IMG/VR virus record: IMGVR_UViG_3300041402_000314
Location: 62,001 to 126,000 of that record
Length of the DNA stretch: 64,000 bases
Strand: one strand, 5' to 3'
Source of the DNA: a virus
The translations under genes were made by a program, and so were the position numbers. The notes beneath the pieces were generated by a model. The model worked only from the letters and a program-made list of their open reading frames with translations, was not told the DNA's origin and did no database searches. Positions 24,394-32,177 of the stretch are shown piece by piece (the stretch's first letter is position 1; each line of letters starts with the position of its first letter).

Positions 24394-24612
24394 ATGAAAT
24401 TTACGACAGAATTGAACGATAATAAAGCGAAAAGCAGTGAAGGTCGCTGGCGGAAATGTTGCGGAACTCATGCTAAAGGTCTCAATACAATAGAAAATGA
24501 TAATGCGCCAACGACATATCAGATTTATTGTAAGGAGTGTAATACTACTACCGCACCATATGAGACAACCCAAGAAGCGAGTTATGCTTGGAATAATAAA
24601 ATTCTGATGTAA
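24394..24612 (+). CDS. Lar-like zinc-ribbon protein
   Basis: A 72-residue protein, two bases after the previous stop. KCCGTH, then YQIYCKECNTTT and a final EASYAWNN form the pattern of Lar-type restriction-alleviation zinc ribbons (Cys pairs, then a T-x-E-A-x-x-WN helix). Anti-restriction activity is only an inference from that resemblance. Confidence 0.65.
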   Translation: MKFTTELNDNKAKSSEGRWRKCCGTHAKGLNTIENDNAPTTYQIYCKECNTTTAPYETTQEASYAWNNKILM

Positions 24613-24621
24613 CGAATATGC

Positions 24622-24650
24622 TTGACAAATAAAATCAGTTTTGATACAAT
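24622..24650 (+). promoter_or_regulatory. sigma70-type promoter
   Basis: TTGACA 24622-24627, TACAAT 24645-24650, 17 bp, followed by TTGTAAGTGAG, a leader motif seen at four promoters. Confidence 0.8.
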
Positions 24651-24678
24651 GTATTTGTAAGTGAGAAAAGGAGATGGA

Positions 24679-25245
24679 ATGAGAAACAACGAAATTATTA
24701 AAAAGGCTATTGAGTTTGCTAGGAAATTCCATGAAGGTCAACCATATTCGGATGTTTATGGCTATATAAGGCATCTTGAAATGGTCTATGATGTTCTGGT
24801 TAGGTTTGGCTTCAGGGAAGTAGTTATACTGGCCTCTTCTTGGTTACATGATATTATAGAAGATACTATAGTTTCTTATCAGACTGTTAAAATAGAATTT
24901 GGATTTGATATTGCTGAAGCGGTCTATGGTGTTACTGATGAACTTGGTAGGAACAGGAAAGAGAGGAAAGCTAAGACCTATCCTAAGATAAGGGCGAATA
25001 TAAACTCTCTTATACTCAAGTTGGCTGATCGGATAGCTAATGTAGAGTTCGGTGCTAGTGGTGTATTCGGAGACCCATCTAAAACAAAGATGTATCGGAA
25101 GGAGCAAGCTGAGTTCGAGGAAGCATTAGGATTTAATGAACTATCTGAGAAATTCAGTAAAGGTGCTTATGATAGTGAGGAAGAAAAAGAAGTGGATAAA
25201 AAGATTTTAGCAATGTGGTTACATTTGAGAGAACTACTAAAATAA
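24679..25245 (+). CDS. RelA/SpoT-like HD hydrolase
   Basis: A 188-residue HD-fold metal hydrolase from ATG 24679 (AAGGAGATGG upstream). YIRHLEMVYDVL supplies the first His, SWLHDIIEDT the HD and ED pairs, and LKLADRIANVEFG the late Asp plus Asn, as in the hydrolase half of RelA/SpoT and in MESH1. There is no synthetase domain. It may degrade (p)ppGpp or a related nucleotide such as NADPH (known for MESH1) during infection; the substrate is not provable here. Confidence 0.82.
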   Translation: MRNNEIIKKAIEFARKFHEGQPYSDVYGYIRHLEMVYDVLVRFGFREVVILASSWLHDIIEDTIVSYQTVKIEFGFDIAEAVYGVTDELGRNRKERKAKTYPKIRANINSLILKLADRIANVEFGASGVFGDPSKTKMYRKEQAEFEEALGFNELSEKFSKGAYDSEEEKEVDKKILAMWLHLRELLK

Positions 25246-25264
25246 TAAAGGAGAGGAGAATAAA

Positions 25265-25507
25265 ATGAAATTGATTGAAAAGGCTGGTATGAGTTTTGGT
25301 ATATTGGGTGTGTTGGTAGTGGTAGGTTTAATACTATCACTGGCAGGGTTGTCTTTTTACGGTATATACCTAGCATTTAGCGCAAGTATCATTCTTGGTA
25401 TTATTGCGCTGTTCGTTCAACCATCACCATTTGTATTTGGTGTATGTATGGTTTTCGGAAAGAACATACCTGAAATAATTCAGGCATGGGCTGACTTTCC
25501 TATCTAA
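25265..25507 (+). CDS. small membrane protein, 80 aa
   Basis: Two hydrophobic stretches (about 10-30 and 33-53) and a third weaker one near 60-72. GGAGAGGAG precedes the ATG. Possibly a superinfection or holin-like protein, but nothing specific shows this. Confidence 0.65.
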   Translation: MKLIEKAGMSFGILGVLVVVGLILSLAGLSFYGIYLAFSASIILGIIALFVQPSPFVFGVCMVFGKNIPEIIQAWADFPI

Positions 25508-25529
25508 AAGTTAAAACTGGAGGTGTACT

Positions 25530-25814
25530 ATGAGTCAACAAAGAAAGTGTAACCATTGTGGTGTAAGGTTTAGAAAGAGTCATAGATGTAGTGTAGTAAA
25601 TAGGACTATTGATGACAGTTGTATCGAGGATTTCATTTTGGTTGCTGTTGTACTAGATTCTCTCATGTCTGAGGATTCTTGCGAAAGCTCATCTTATGAC
25701 AGCGGTGGAAGCTCATCTTATGACAGCGGAAGCTCATCATATGATGGTGGAAGTAGCTCATCTTATGACAGCGGAAGCAGCGATTCTGGCGGTGGCGATT
25801 GCGGTGGCGATTAA
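25530..25814 (+). CDS. Cys/His knuckle with Ser-Tyr-Asp-Ser-Gly repeat tail
   Basis: A 94-residue protein. The N-terminal CNHCGVRFRKSHRC is a zinc knuckle. The last 45 residues are imperfect repeats of SSSYDSGG encoded by repeated DNA (25689-25800), ending GGGDCGGD. The tail is low complexity and probably disordered or sticky. The preceding sequence AAAACTGGAGGTGTA is repeated before the next gene. Confidence 0.7.
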   Translation: MSQQRKCNHCGVRFRKSHRCSVVNRTIDDSCIEDFILVAVVLDSLMSEDSCESSSYDSGGSSSYDSGSSSYDGGSSSSYDSGSSDSGGGDCGGD

Positions 25815-25857
25815 TACCCTTAGACTGAAAGAAAACAATTAAAACTGGAGGTGTATT

Positions 25858-26655
25858 ATGAATAGAAGAGTTGAACTACTACTGATCGACCCACAGAATG
25901 ATTTCTGTGATAAAAATGGGAGTCTGTTTGTACCCGGAGCTGATGAAGATTCTCTCCGACTGGCAACCATGATCGAGAGGATAAAGAATAAAATTTATAA
26001 TATCCATGTTACCCTCGATACCCACCACTATCTGGATATAGCTCATCCGATGTTCTGGACGAACTCAGAGGGCAGTCATCCACAACCATTTACGCTAATA
26101 TCCAAGCAGGATATCGCTGATGGGACATGGAGAACTACCAATCCTGCGGAACAGGATTACGGTAAGCAGTATATCGAAACTCTTGAAGCAAACAATCGTT
26201 ATCTGCTTTGTATCTGGCCTCCGCACTGCCTAATCGGTACATGGGGTCATAATGTGGTAGAACCTGTTGCAAATGCCGTTATGGAATGGGAAAAACGCTA
26301 TAGGTTCGTAGATTACGTTACAAAGGGTAGTAACTATAAGACTGAACATTATAGTGCTGTTCAGGCCGAAGTACCTGACCCTGAAGACCCATCTACACTG
26401 ATCAATACACCGTTTATCGAGACGCTTGAAGAAGCAGATATAATCGGTATATCTGGACAAGCTCTTAGCCATTGTGTAGCGAATACGGTAACGGATATCG
26501 CTGATCAATTCGGTGACGATAATATCAAGAAGCTTGTGCTGCTTGAGGATACCACATCTCCAGTACCTACTTTCGAGGGTCTTGGAGAAGATTTCCTCAA
26601 GGATATGAAGGCGAGAGGTATGCAGGTAGCGAGGTCAACAGACTTTTTAGCATAA
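25858..26655 (+). CDS. pncA: nicotinamidase (isochorismatase family)
   Basis: A 265-residue enzyme converting nicotinamide to nicotinate. All expected sites are visible: catalytic Asp in LLIDPQNDFC, metal ligands in VTLDTHHYLDIAHP and IWPPHCLIGTWG, Lys in DYVTKGSNYKTEHYSA, and nucleophile Cys in ALSHCVANTVTD. It is longer than E. coli PncA (213) owing to inserts near residues 80 and 165, like eukaryotic and some phage forms. About 1.5 kb downstream lies nicotinate phosphoribosyltransferase, the next step of the Preiss-Handler route. Confidence 0.88.
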   Translation: MNRRVELLLIDPQNDFCDKNGSLFVPGADEDSLRLATMIERIKNKIYNIHVTLDTHHYLDIAHPMFWTNSEGSHPQPFTLISKQDIADGTWRTTNPAEQDYGKQYIETLEANNRYLLCIWPPHCLIGTWGHNVVEPVANAVMEWEKRYRFVDYVTKGSNYKTEHYSAVQAEVPDPEDPSTLINTPFIETLEEADIIGISGQALSHCVANTVTDIADQFGDDNIKKLVLLEDTTSPVPTFEGLGEDFLKDMKARGMQVARSTDFLA

Positions 26656-26664
26656 ACAGTTTAT

Positions 26665-26781
26665 GGGAGAGTGGCGAAATTGGTAAACGCATCCTTATTA
26701 GGTCTGATACTCTTGCTGATAAGTTAGGACTGAACAGGATGGTGAGCAAGCACTTTGTAGGTTCGATTCCTACCTCTCCCA
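26665..26781 (+). tRNA. tRNA-Leu(UAG)-like with an enlarged anticodon arm
   Basis: Acceptor GGGAGAG (26665-26671) / CTCTCCC (26774-26780) with A73, D-arm with GCG/CGC and loop AAATTGGTAAA, T-arm GTAGG-TTCGATT-CCTAC, and a class II variable arm (GTG AGCAAG CAC). The anticodon stem pairs TCCT (26692-26695) with AGGA (26736-26739). The loop is 39-40 bases instead of 7. If position 33 is T26698 the anticodon is TAG (26699-26701), G37 is 26702, and about 31 extra bases (26703-26733) fall between positions 37 and 38, the classic tRNA intron site. A direct repeat (TTAGGTCTGA / TTAGGACTGA) spans the insert. CCA is not encoded. Confidence 0.75.
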
Positions 26782-26801
26782 ACATAATTTAAGTTTGGTA
26801 G

Positions 26802-26896
26802 GTAGGGCGATAATCGGAGAAAACTCTTTAATGATATTCGCCCCTGATTGAAGGTTTGAGAGTGAGCGGTTTAAATGACCTATCCGATTGCCCTAC
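26802..26896 (+). ncRNA. structured RNA next to the tRNA
   Basis: GTAGGGC (26802-26808) pairs with GCCCTAC (26890-26896) and ATCGGA (26813-26818) with TCCGAT (26883-26888), closing a 95-base domain with further short stems. It follows the tRNA by 20 bases. It does not fold as a tRNA. T4 has stable RNAs C and D of unknown role beside its tRNAs, a fair comparison. Confidence 0.55.
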
Positions 26897-26943
26897 ACTA
26901 TCGATTAAAAAGAATAAAATAAAAGAATAGAGGAGGTAATAAA

Positions 26944-27321
26944 GTGAAAAGATTAATTAGTATAGTAATATTGTTGTTTTTATGTGTAGGATGTACCGAT
27001 GCTGACGTTGCATCAAGGAATTTGGCTAAGTCTGCTGACATGTTTGAGTTAGAGCGTAGGATAGTTTTTTATGATGCCATCCAAGGTGTCTATCTGCTGT
27101 CAATAGAGGGAAGATGTTCAATAGAAGTTAGGACAGCAAAGCTATCAGTGACATGTAAAACAAGTGAGACTGGTTATAAGAAGCACCATCTTGGATTATC
27201 GGATAATGTCACCTTCTTTTCGGAGCAGTTAAAATCGGCAAATGTTGGCGTTTACAATTATCGAGTAATTTTTAAGCCTGAAGTTTTAATCCCGAATATA
27301 GACTTAGAAACAAGCAGATAA
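26944..27321 (+). CDS. phage beta-sandwich lipoprotein
   Basis: A 125-residue secreted protein with GTG start after GAGGAGG. N-terminus MKRLISIVILLFLCVGC is a lipoprotein signal (lipobox CVGC, Cys17). ADVASRNLAKSADMFELERRIVFYD and GLSDNVTFFSEQL match a lipoprotein widely found in phages of Gram-negative bacteria. It would be anchored in the host envelope, possibly in superinfection exclusion; that role is not shown. Confidence 0.85.
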   Translation: MKRLISIVILLFLCVGCTDADVASRNLAKSADMFELERRIVFYDAIQGVYLLSIEGRCSIEVRTAKLSVTCKTSETGYKKHHLGLSDNVTFFSEQLKSANVGVYNYRVIFKPEVLIPNIDLETSR

Positions 27322-27363
27322 CTTACGACCCTTAATAAAATAAAAGAATAATGGAGGTGTATC

Positions 27364-28092
27364 ATGAATGAAGACATGGATTTTAACATACCAATAGTCG
27401 GTGGTGGAGCATTTAATTTCTCTGCTACTAAGCCTGAGGTTTTAGGTGCGACAGAATATACGATTGTAACTCTTGTTGTGGACATATCAGGAAGTGTAAT
27501 ACCGTTTTCGAATGAACTGCTTGAGACAGTAAAGAGTGTAGTCACCGCCTGTCAAAAGAGTCCGAGAGCAGAAAATTTACTTTTCAGATTAATATCGTTT
27601 AATGATACTGTGATGGAGGTTCATGGATTTGTTCAATTGAATGGAATCAAAGCGGATGATTATCAAGCCCTCCAGTGTGGCGGAAGAACTGCTTTGTTTG
27701 ATGCGGTTCATGAGGCCATAGGCGCAACAATTTCGTATGGTCAAAGATTGATCGATCAAGATTTTGACGCGAACGCAATTGTATTCGTAGTTACTGACGG
27801 GCTAGATTGGGGTTCTACTATGACACCAAGAACTATCAAAGACCTTGTTGATAAGGCGGTGATCGGGGAACAATTGGAAAGTCTGACCACAATTCTTGTT
27901 GGTGTAAACGCAGATGATTGTGAGGATGCATTGGAGAGGTTTGTGAAGGAAGCTAACCTTTCACAATTCATAAACATAGGAGATGTGACACCACAGAAAT
28001 TGGCTAAATTGGCTCAGTTTGTTTCGAAGTCAATTTCATCAACATCACAGTCTCTCGGCACTGGCGGAGCAAGTCAGCAACTAATCTTTTAA
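27364..28092 (+). CDS. TerY-like von Willebrand factor A protein
   Basis: A 242-residue vWA domain protein. The metal-ion site (MIDAS) is complete: DISGS (about 38-42), the Thr in GGRTALFDAV and the Asp in FVVTDGLDWGS. There is no signal peptide, so it acts in the cytoplasm like TerY. It lies just before nicotinate phosphoribosyltransferase, PP2C phosphatase and a kinase, giving the set known as the TerY-P triad. A terminator follows. Confidence 0.85.
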   Translation: MNEDMDFNIPIVGGGAFNFSATKPEVLGATEYTIVTLVVDISGSVIPFSNELLETVKSVVTACQKSPRAENLLFRLISFNDTVMEVHGFVQLNGIKADDYQALQCGGRTALFDAVHEAIGATISYGQRLIDQDFDANAIVFVVTDGLDWGSTMTPRTIKDLVDKAVIGEQLESLTTILVGVNADDCEDALERFVKEANLSQFINIGDVTPQKLAKLAQFVSKSISSTSQSLGTGGASQQLIF

Positions 28093-28102
28093 TCTTCCAT
28101 TC

Positions 28103-28136
28103 AAAAATGGGAGGGCTTCGGCTCTCCCATTTTTTC
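28103..28136 (+). terminator. intrinsic terminator after the vWA gene
   Basis: AAATGGGAGGGC TTCG GCTCTCCCATTT stem, with TTTTTT at its end. Confidence 0.9.
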
Positions 28137-28137
28137 C

Positions 28138-28166
28138 TTGACTTCCTATCTTCCTTTTGTTATAAT
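28138..28166 (+). promoter_or_regulatory. sigma70-type promoter of pncB
   Basis: TTGACT 28138-28143, TATAAT 28161-28166, 17 bp, then GTTCATAATCTAATAAAGGAG. Confidence 0.85.
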
Positions 28167-28197
28167 GTGTTCATAATCTAATAAAGGAGATAAACCA

Positions 28198-29604
28198 ATG
28201 AAAGAATTTTTACTTTTAAAAAATGACTATTATCAGTTAAGCATGTGTGTGGCCTATATTTTATTAGACCAAGCAAATCAAAAAGCAGGGTTCGAGGGTT
28301 TTGTCCGTAGAATCAATTCCAAAATCAATCCAGACCAAGATTTATATTACTTCGGTGGTAATAAAGAGGCTAACGAGCTTCTGGAAACTGCTAAAACCGA
28401 GATTCAAGACCCTGAATTTCTGGAGACCTTTATATCATTAGTCGAGACTAAACTTCCTGAAGATAAGAGAGACCTCTATATACGTCTCATAAGAGATAAA
28501 TGGGAATATCTGGATAAGGATTTTCATTATACTGTCTATCCTGAGAACGCCAAATTGTTTCCATATGTTCCTGCTGTACAATTCTATGGCGCAAAATGGA
28601 TAGGTCAACTTCTGGAAACTCCATTAATAAATACAATCAATGGTAAAACTGGTTTCAATACTTTAGATCGTCTGGATGGTTTTGATAGTGAAGAAGAGAA
28701 AGATTATTTAAAAACTATCATGGGCGGAAATTTCCAGAATAATAATTCATACTTCAATACGTATAGACAAGAATTATCTATACGAGCTAAAGAATATAGA
28801 GATTCTACCAGCAAGATGTTATTTGAAGCTGGTTATAGACGAGCATGTGGATTTGATGCTTCTTGGTTAGCTACTCAAATAGCTTTAACTGAAGGATGGG
28901 ATGGTACTAGCAATACCTCCATCATGTTCGACAATCGTACATGGACAGATTATACTACTGAAGAAAAGCGACTCGTTAAGATAGGTGGAACCATAGCACA
29001 TAGTTTTATAATGAGCCATCCGACTCAATTAGAAGCCCTCTTCAATTGGAATTTAATATATCCAAATAGCACCATATTATCATGTACTTATGATGTCATG
29101 GAATGTTTGGAACTGATGATAAAATATAACATCAAACCAGCAATGGTTCGTATTGATGTGAATCCATTGGCTGATTTAGCTAGACAGGTTAGGGATAGGT
29201 TAGATTCTGTCGGGTGGTCTGATGTTAAAATATTCCTATCTGGTGACTTAACTCCAGAGAAATTGAGAAAATTTGAAGAAGATGGAGTACCCTTCGATGC
29301 ATGTATGGCGGGAACCTCTTATGTTAACGTAGGCGGAACTGATAAGGTCAATGCTGAATTTGTCTATAAGCTGGTTGAATTCGAGAAGGATGGGAAGACT
29401 TTTTATCCTGAGAAGAAAGCCAATGGGAAGGATAGTAAGGCTGGATTGAAATATGTAGAATATAGTAAATATAGAAAGACTTTAGATGTGACCTCCCATA
29501 AAACAGAAAATGTTATGGATTTTGAAATAAAAAAGACATGGATGGGTTTTTGGGGTCTTACTGAAAATAACGAAATAGAAGAAGTGAGGTTTATAAATGA
29601 TTAA
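28198..29604 (+). CDS. pncB: nicotinate phosphoribosyltransferase
   Basis: A 468-residue enzyme making nicotinate mononucleotide from nicotinate and PRPP. Family segments: LLLKNDYYQLSMCVAYI at the N-terminus, GYRRACGFDASWLATQIAL, GWDGTSNTS, the phosphorylated His in GGTIAHSF (about 264), SCTYDVME, VRIDVNPLADLARQVRD and IFLSGDLTPEK. These fit PncB and not the NAMPT (NadV) group often found in phages. With the nicotinamidase it forms a two-step salvage route; later steps (NadD, NadE) would come from the host. Confidence 0.88.
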   Translation: MKEFLLLKNDYYQLSMCVAYILLDQANQKAGFEGFVRRINSKINPDQDLYYFGGNKEANELLETAKTEIQDPEFLETFISLVETKLPEDKRDLYIRLIRDKWEYLDKDFHYTVYPENAKLFPYVPAVQFYGAKWIGQLLETPLINTINGKTGFNTLDRLDGFDSEEEKDYLKTIMGGNFQNNNSYFNTYRQELSIRAKEYRDSTSKMLFEAGYRRACGFDASWLATQIALTEGWDGTSNTSIMFDNRTWTDYTTEEKRLVKIGGTIAHSFIMSHPTQLEALFNWNLIYPNSTILSCTYDVMECLELMIKYNIKPAMVRIDVNPLADLARQVRDRLDSVGWSDVKIFLSGDLTPEKLRKFEEDGVPFDACMAGTSYVNVGGTDKVNAEFVYKLVEFEKDGKTFYPEKKANGKDSKAGLKYVEYSKYRKTLDVTSHKTENVMDFEIKKTWMGFWGLTENNEIEEVRFIND

Positions 29605-30445
29605 AAATATCGATAGTTTTATGACCATAGGCAATTCCCATGAGGTATGTGAAGATTATATCTATTCCTCTTTCGGAGTAGACCCTTATATTATTCTGTC
29701 AGATGGTTGTTCCAGTTCCAATAATACTGATGTGGGAGCAAGGGTTCTAGTTCACTCAGCAAGGAACATATTGAATCGGTTCATATATAAAACTGGTATG
29801 CCTATTAATGCCGATACAATGGGTGATATGATAGCAAATGAAGCAGATGAGACAATCAAGAAAATGGGATTGAATACTTCGGCTCTGGATGCTACTCTAA
29901 TCATAGCATATCGACTCAAAAATAAGATCGTAATCAATGTCTTCGGTGATGGTAATGTCATATTAAAGAAGAAAGACGGAACCACGAAAATATATAATTA
30001 CCAGTATGCCAATAATATGCCTTATTATCTATCTTACTATGTCGATGCTGGAAGGCAGAACCAATATTGTAGGGAGATGTTCGATGTTGATGAAGGCGGT
30101 AAGACCATGACCACAAATCTTCTTCGTCTTAATAATGACCCTGCCTTGAGGGATTATCATGAATATTCTCATGAAGATTTTGTTAAGATACCCACTTTCG
30201 TTCTTCCTATCGAAGAATATGCAATGATAGGTATAGCATCTGATGGAATAGAGTCTTTCGGTAATCCTGTTAGTGGCCTTAGAAAAGACCATTATGTTGT
30301 ATTGGAGGAGCTAACAGCCTTTAAAGGGACTGTTGGAGAGTTCCTTAAGAGAAGGTGCAAGAGAGCTATCAAGAACTATAAGAAAGAAGGGATAGAGCAT
30401 TATGATGATGTGTCTATCGGAGTAATGTTGATAGGAGATGAATGA
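29597..30445 (+). CDS. PP2C-type protein phosphatase
   Basis: A 282-residue Mn/Mg-dependent Ser/Thr phosphatase. The metal sites are visible in order: HEVCEDY, ILSDGCSSSNNTDVGAR, NVFGDGNV, IGIASDGIESF and YDDVSIGVM. It overlaps the pncB stop. It likely removes phosphates placed by the kinase at 32.2 kb, as in TerY-P systems. Confidence 0.88.
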   Translation: MIKNIDSFMTIGNSHEVCEDYIYSSFGVDPYIILSDGCSSSNNTDVGARVLVHSARNILNRFIYKTGMPINADTMGDMIANEADETIKKMGLNTSALDATLIIAYRLKNKIVINVFGDGNVILKKKDGTTKIYNYQYANNMPYYLSYYVDAGRQNQYCREMFDVDEGGKTMTTNLLRLNNDPALRDYHEYSHEDFVKIPTFVLPIEEYAMIGIASDGIESFGNPVSGLRKDHYVVLEELTAFKGTVGEFLKRRCKRAIKNYKKEGIEHYDDVSIGVMLIGDE

Positions 30446-30618
30446 TGGATATACCAATAACTGATATATTTAAAAAGATTAGTTCTAAAGACAAACGTTT
30501 AGAAATATATTATGATATAGCATCTGAGAGAGTTATAATTAGACATGATAATGCTGCATGGAACTATCCTACCTTTGAAGAGGCTATTGCTGGATTAATA
30601 GGGAGTTATATTAAATGA
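30445..30618 (+). CDS. 57-residue hypothetical protein
   Basis: Overlaps the phosphatase stop (ATGATGG) and the next start (ATGA). An alpha/beta micro-domain (YYDIASERVIIRHDNAAWNY). Tight coupling on both sides supports it. Function unknown. Confidence 0.6.
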   Translation: MDIPITDIFKKISSKDKRLEIYYDIASERVIIRHDNAAWNYPTFEEAIAGLIGSYIK

Positions 30619-31136
30619 AAATAATATTTCTTGATATAGACGGTGTTCTGAACCACCAACGATTTTACAAAGAGAGGTTTGAAGCCAGAAAGCAAGATAA
30701 ATTGGATGGTAATCTCGTCAAAAAGTCTCAGATTGATCGTGAAGCAGAAGAGATAGACCCTGAATCTGTCGAAAATTTGAATGAACTTATTGAGAATACT
30801 GGAGCTAAAGTTGTTATTAGTTCTACATGGAGATTGGGTACAGAGATCGAAACACTTCAAGCCATTCTCGAAAAACGAGGATTTGTTGGAGAGGTTATAG
30901 GTAAAACCCCTGTAGGTTGTGGTTGTTGTCAAAGAGGAAATGAAATTCATAAATGGTTAGGTGATAATCGCGATATCATAGATGAAGAAGGTAATAATTA
31001 TATAATTCTCGATGATGATAGTGATATGCTCTACTGGCAACGAAATAATTTTATAAACGTAGATCAATATGTTGGATTAACACCTAAACAGGTTTATAAA
31101 GCTACGAGATTTTTAACAGGTATAGGTCAATTGTGA
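30615..31136 (+). CDS. HAD phosphatase of the RNA-repair (SAK) type
   Basis: A 173-residue HAD-fold phosphatase. Motif I FLDIDGVLNH, motif II VVISSTWRLG, and motif IV NYIILDDDSDML are clear; KTPVGCGCCQRGNEIHKWL is typical of the HAD domain family found in Swiss-army-knife RNA repair proteins. It could remove 3' or 5' phosphates on cut RNA, complementing RtcB. Substrate is inferred only. Confidence 0.82.
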   Translation: MKIIFLDIDGVLNHQRFYKERFEARKQDKLDGNLVKKSQIDREAEEIDPESVENLNELIENTGAKVVISSTWRLGTEIETLQAILEKRGFVGEVIGKTPVGCGCCQRGNEIHKWLGDNRDIIDEEGNNYIILDDDSDMLYWQRNNFINVDQYVGLTPKQVYKATRFLTGIGQL

Positions 31137-31558
31137 AAGAGAATAAATTTAGGGTATGGGATACTTTTACTAAAAAGATGGTCTTTGAAGGATTTAATGT
31201 CATAGGAGAAGTAACATGCTTTAATGGTATTGAACAATATGGAGATGAACATCCTAATCCTGCATATGAATCATCATTGATGCGACTTAATGATTTCATT
31301 CTCATGCAATTTACTGGTCTTGCGGATAAAAACGGTAAAGACTTATATGAAAATGACTTGGTAATACACAAACATGATTTATCCGTATATCAGGTGATCT
31401 GGGTAGATGAAGAAGCTAAATTCATACTCAATTTAGTAAAGGGAAATGGTAATGATAGTATTGATGAAGATTTAAGTCCGTTGAATCTATCGCTATTTAC
31501 GATTATAGGAAATATATATGAGAAACCTGAATGGTTGGAGATAGAAAATGAAAGGTAG
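31133..31558 (+). CDS. YopX family protein
   Basis: A 141-residue protein, GTG start on the previous stop. NKFRVWDTFTKKM and LMQFTGLADKNGKDLYENDLV are the two signature segments of YopX proteins, common in phages and of unknown role. Confidence 0.85.
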   Translation: MKENKFRVWDTFTKKMVFEGFNVIGEVTCFNGIEQYGDEHPNPAYESSLMRLNDFILMQFTGLADKNGKDLYENDLVIHKHDLSVYQVIWVDEEAKFILNLVKGNGNDSIDEDLSPLNLSLFTIIGNIYEKPEWLEIENER

Positions 31559-32174
31559 AATTTATAAAATACCACTATTGGAAAGGTTCACCTCTGTTAA
31601 TAGAGCATGTTTTACTTTTAGTCGTTGTAGGCCGATGACCGTAGATTCAATAGGTCTTTATGTGTATTATGATGATGAAAAGGATATTACAGTTAGTAAT
31701 GTTCGTCAGTCGCTAATAGGCGTTAAAGATACTCGTGTTATAGTAGTGGCGAAAAATGTAAATGAAGCTCTCGATAAATTTTATGATGAGTGGGATGGTG
31801 CTAAAGTAGGCGGTGATTTCATAGATTCTAAGGCACTATGGGTCAATCCTAATAGAAATATAGTTGAATATCCTAGCTGTAGTCTGTTAAACATAAACAG
31901 TAAAGATGAGCGTATTTGTGGGAAAGAAATAACGATGGGTGAAGACGAATATGCTCATAATTGTGGCGAATTTGGTTGGTGTACTTTAGATGGATATGAT
32001 AGCGATATGGATTGTCCTGTAGAAGCATGTAGTGGGTTTAATTATGAACTTAAACCCACGATAAAGACATGTAATCATAAAACAGGTATTTTTAAATATG
32101 AGTCATGTGATATGTTTTTAGATTGGAGTAAGAAATTTTTTAGCTCTACAGAAAACGTAAATTTAGAGGACTGA
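31548..32174 (+). CDS. hypothetical protein, 208 aa
   Basis: Overlaps the YopX gene by eleven bases. The C-terminal half has several Cys/His residues (ICGKEITMGEDEYAHNCGEFGWC, split here by a loop; later CPVEACSGF and CNHKTG), so a metal-bound domain is possible. Not recognised. Confidence 0.7.
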   Translation: MKGRIYKIPLLERFTSVNRACFTFSRCRPMTVDSIGLYVYYDDEKDITVSNVRQSLIGVKDTRVIVVAKNVNEALDKFYDEWDGAKVGGDFIDSKALWVNPNRNIVEYPSCSLLNINSKDERICGKEITMGEDEYAHNCGEFGWCTLDGYDSDMDCPVEACSGFNYELKPTIKTCNHKTGIFKYESCDMFLDWSKKFFSSTENVNLED

Positions 32175-32177
32175 AAA

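Noticed and set aside
25689-25800. CRISPR array or tandem DNA repeat element
   Set aside because: The repeats are short, irregular and in frame, encoding a Ser/Tyr/Asp/Gly tail.
26802-26896. A second tRNA gene
   Set aside because: The 7-bp end stem is tRNA-like but there is no T-arm with TTCGA and no D-arm; the second stem continues the first.
28198-29604. NadV/NAMPT (nicotinamide phosphoribosyltransferase)
   Set aside because: The N-terminus, SGDL and TIAHSF segments fit nicotinate phosphoribosyltransferase, and a nicotinamidase nearby supports that reading.
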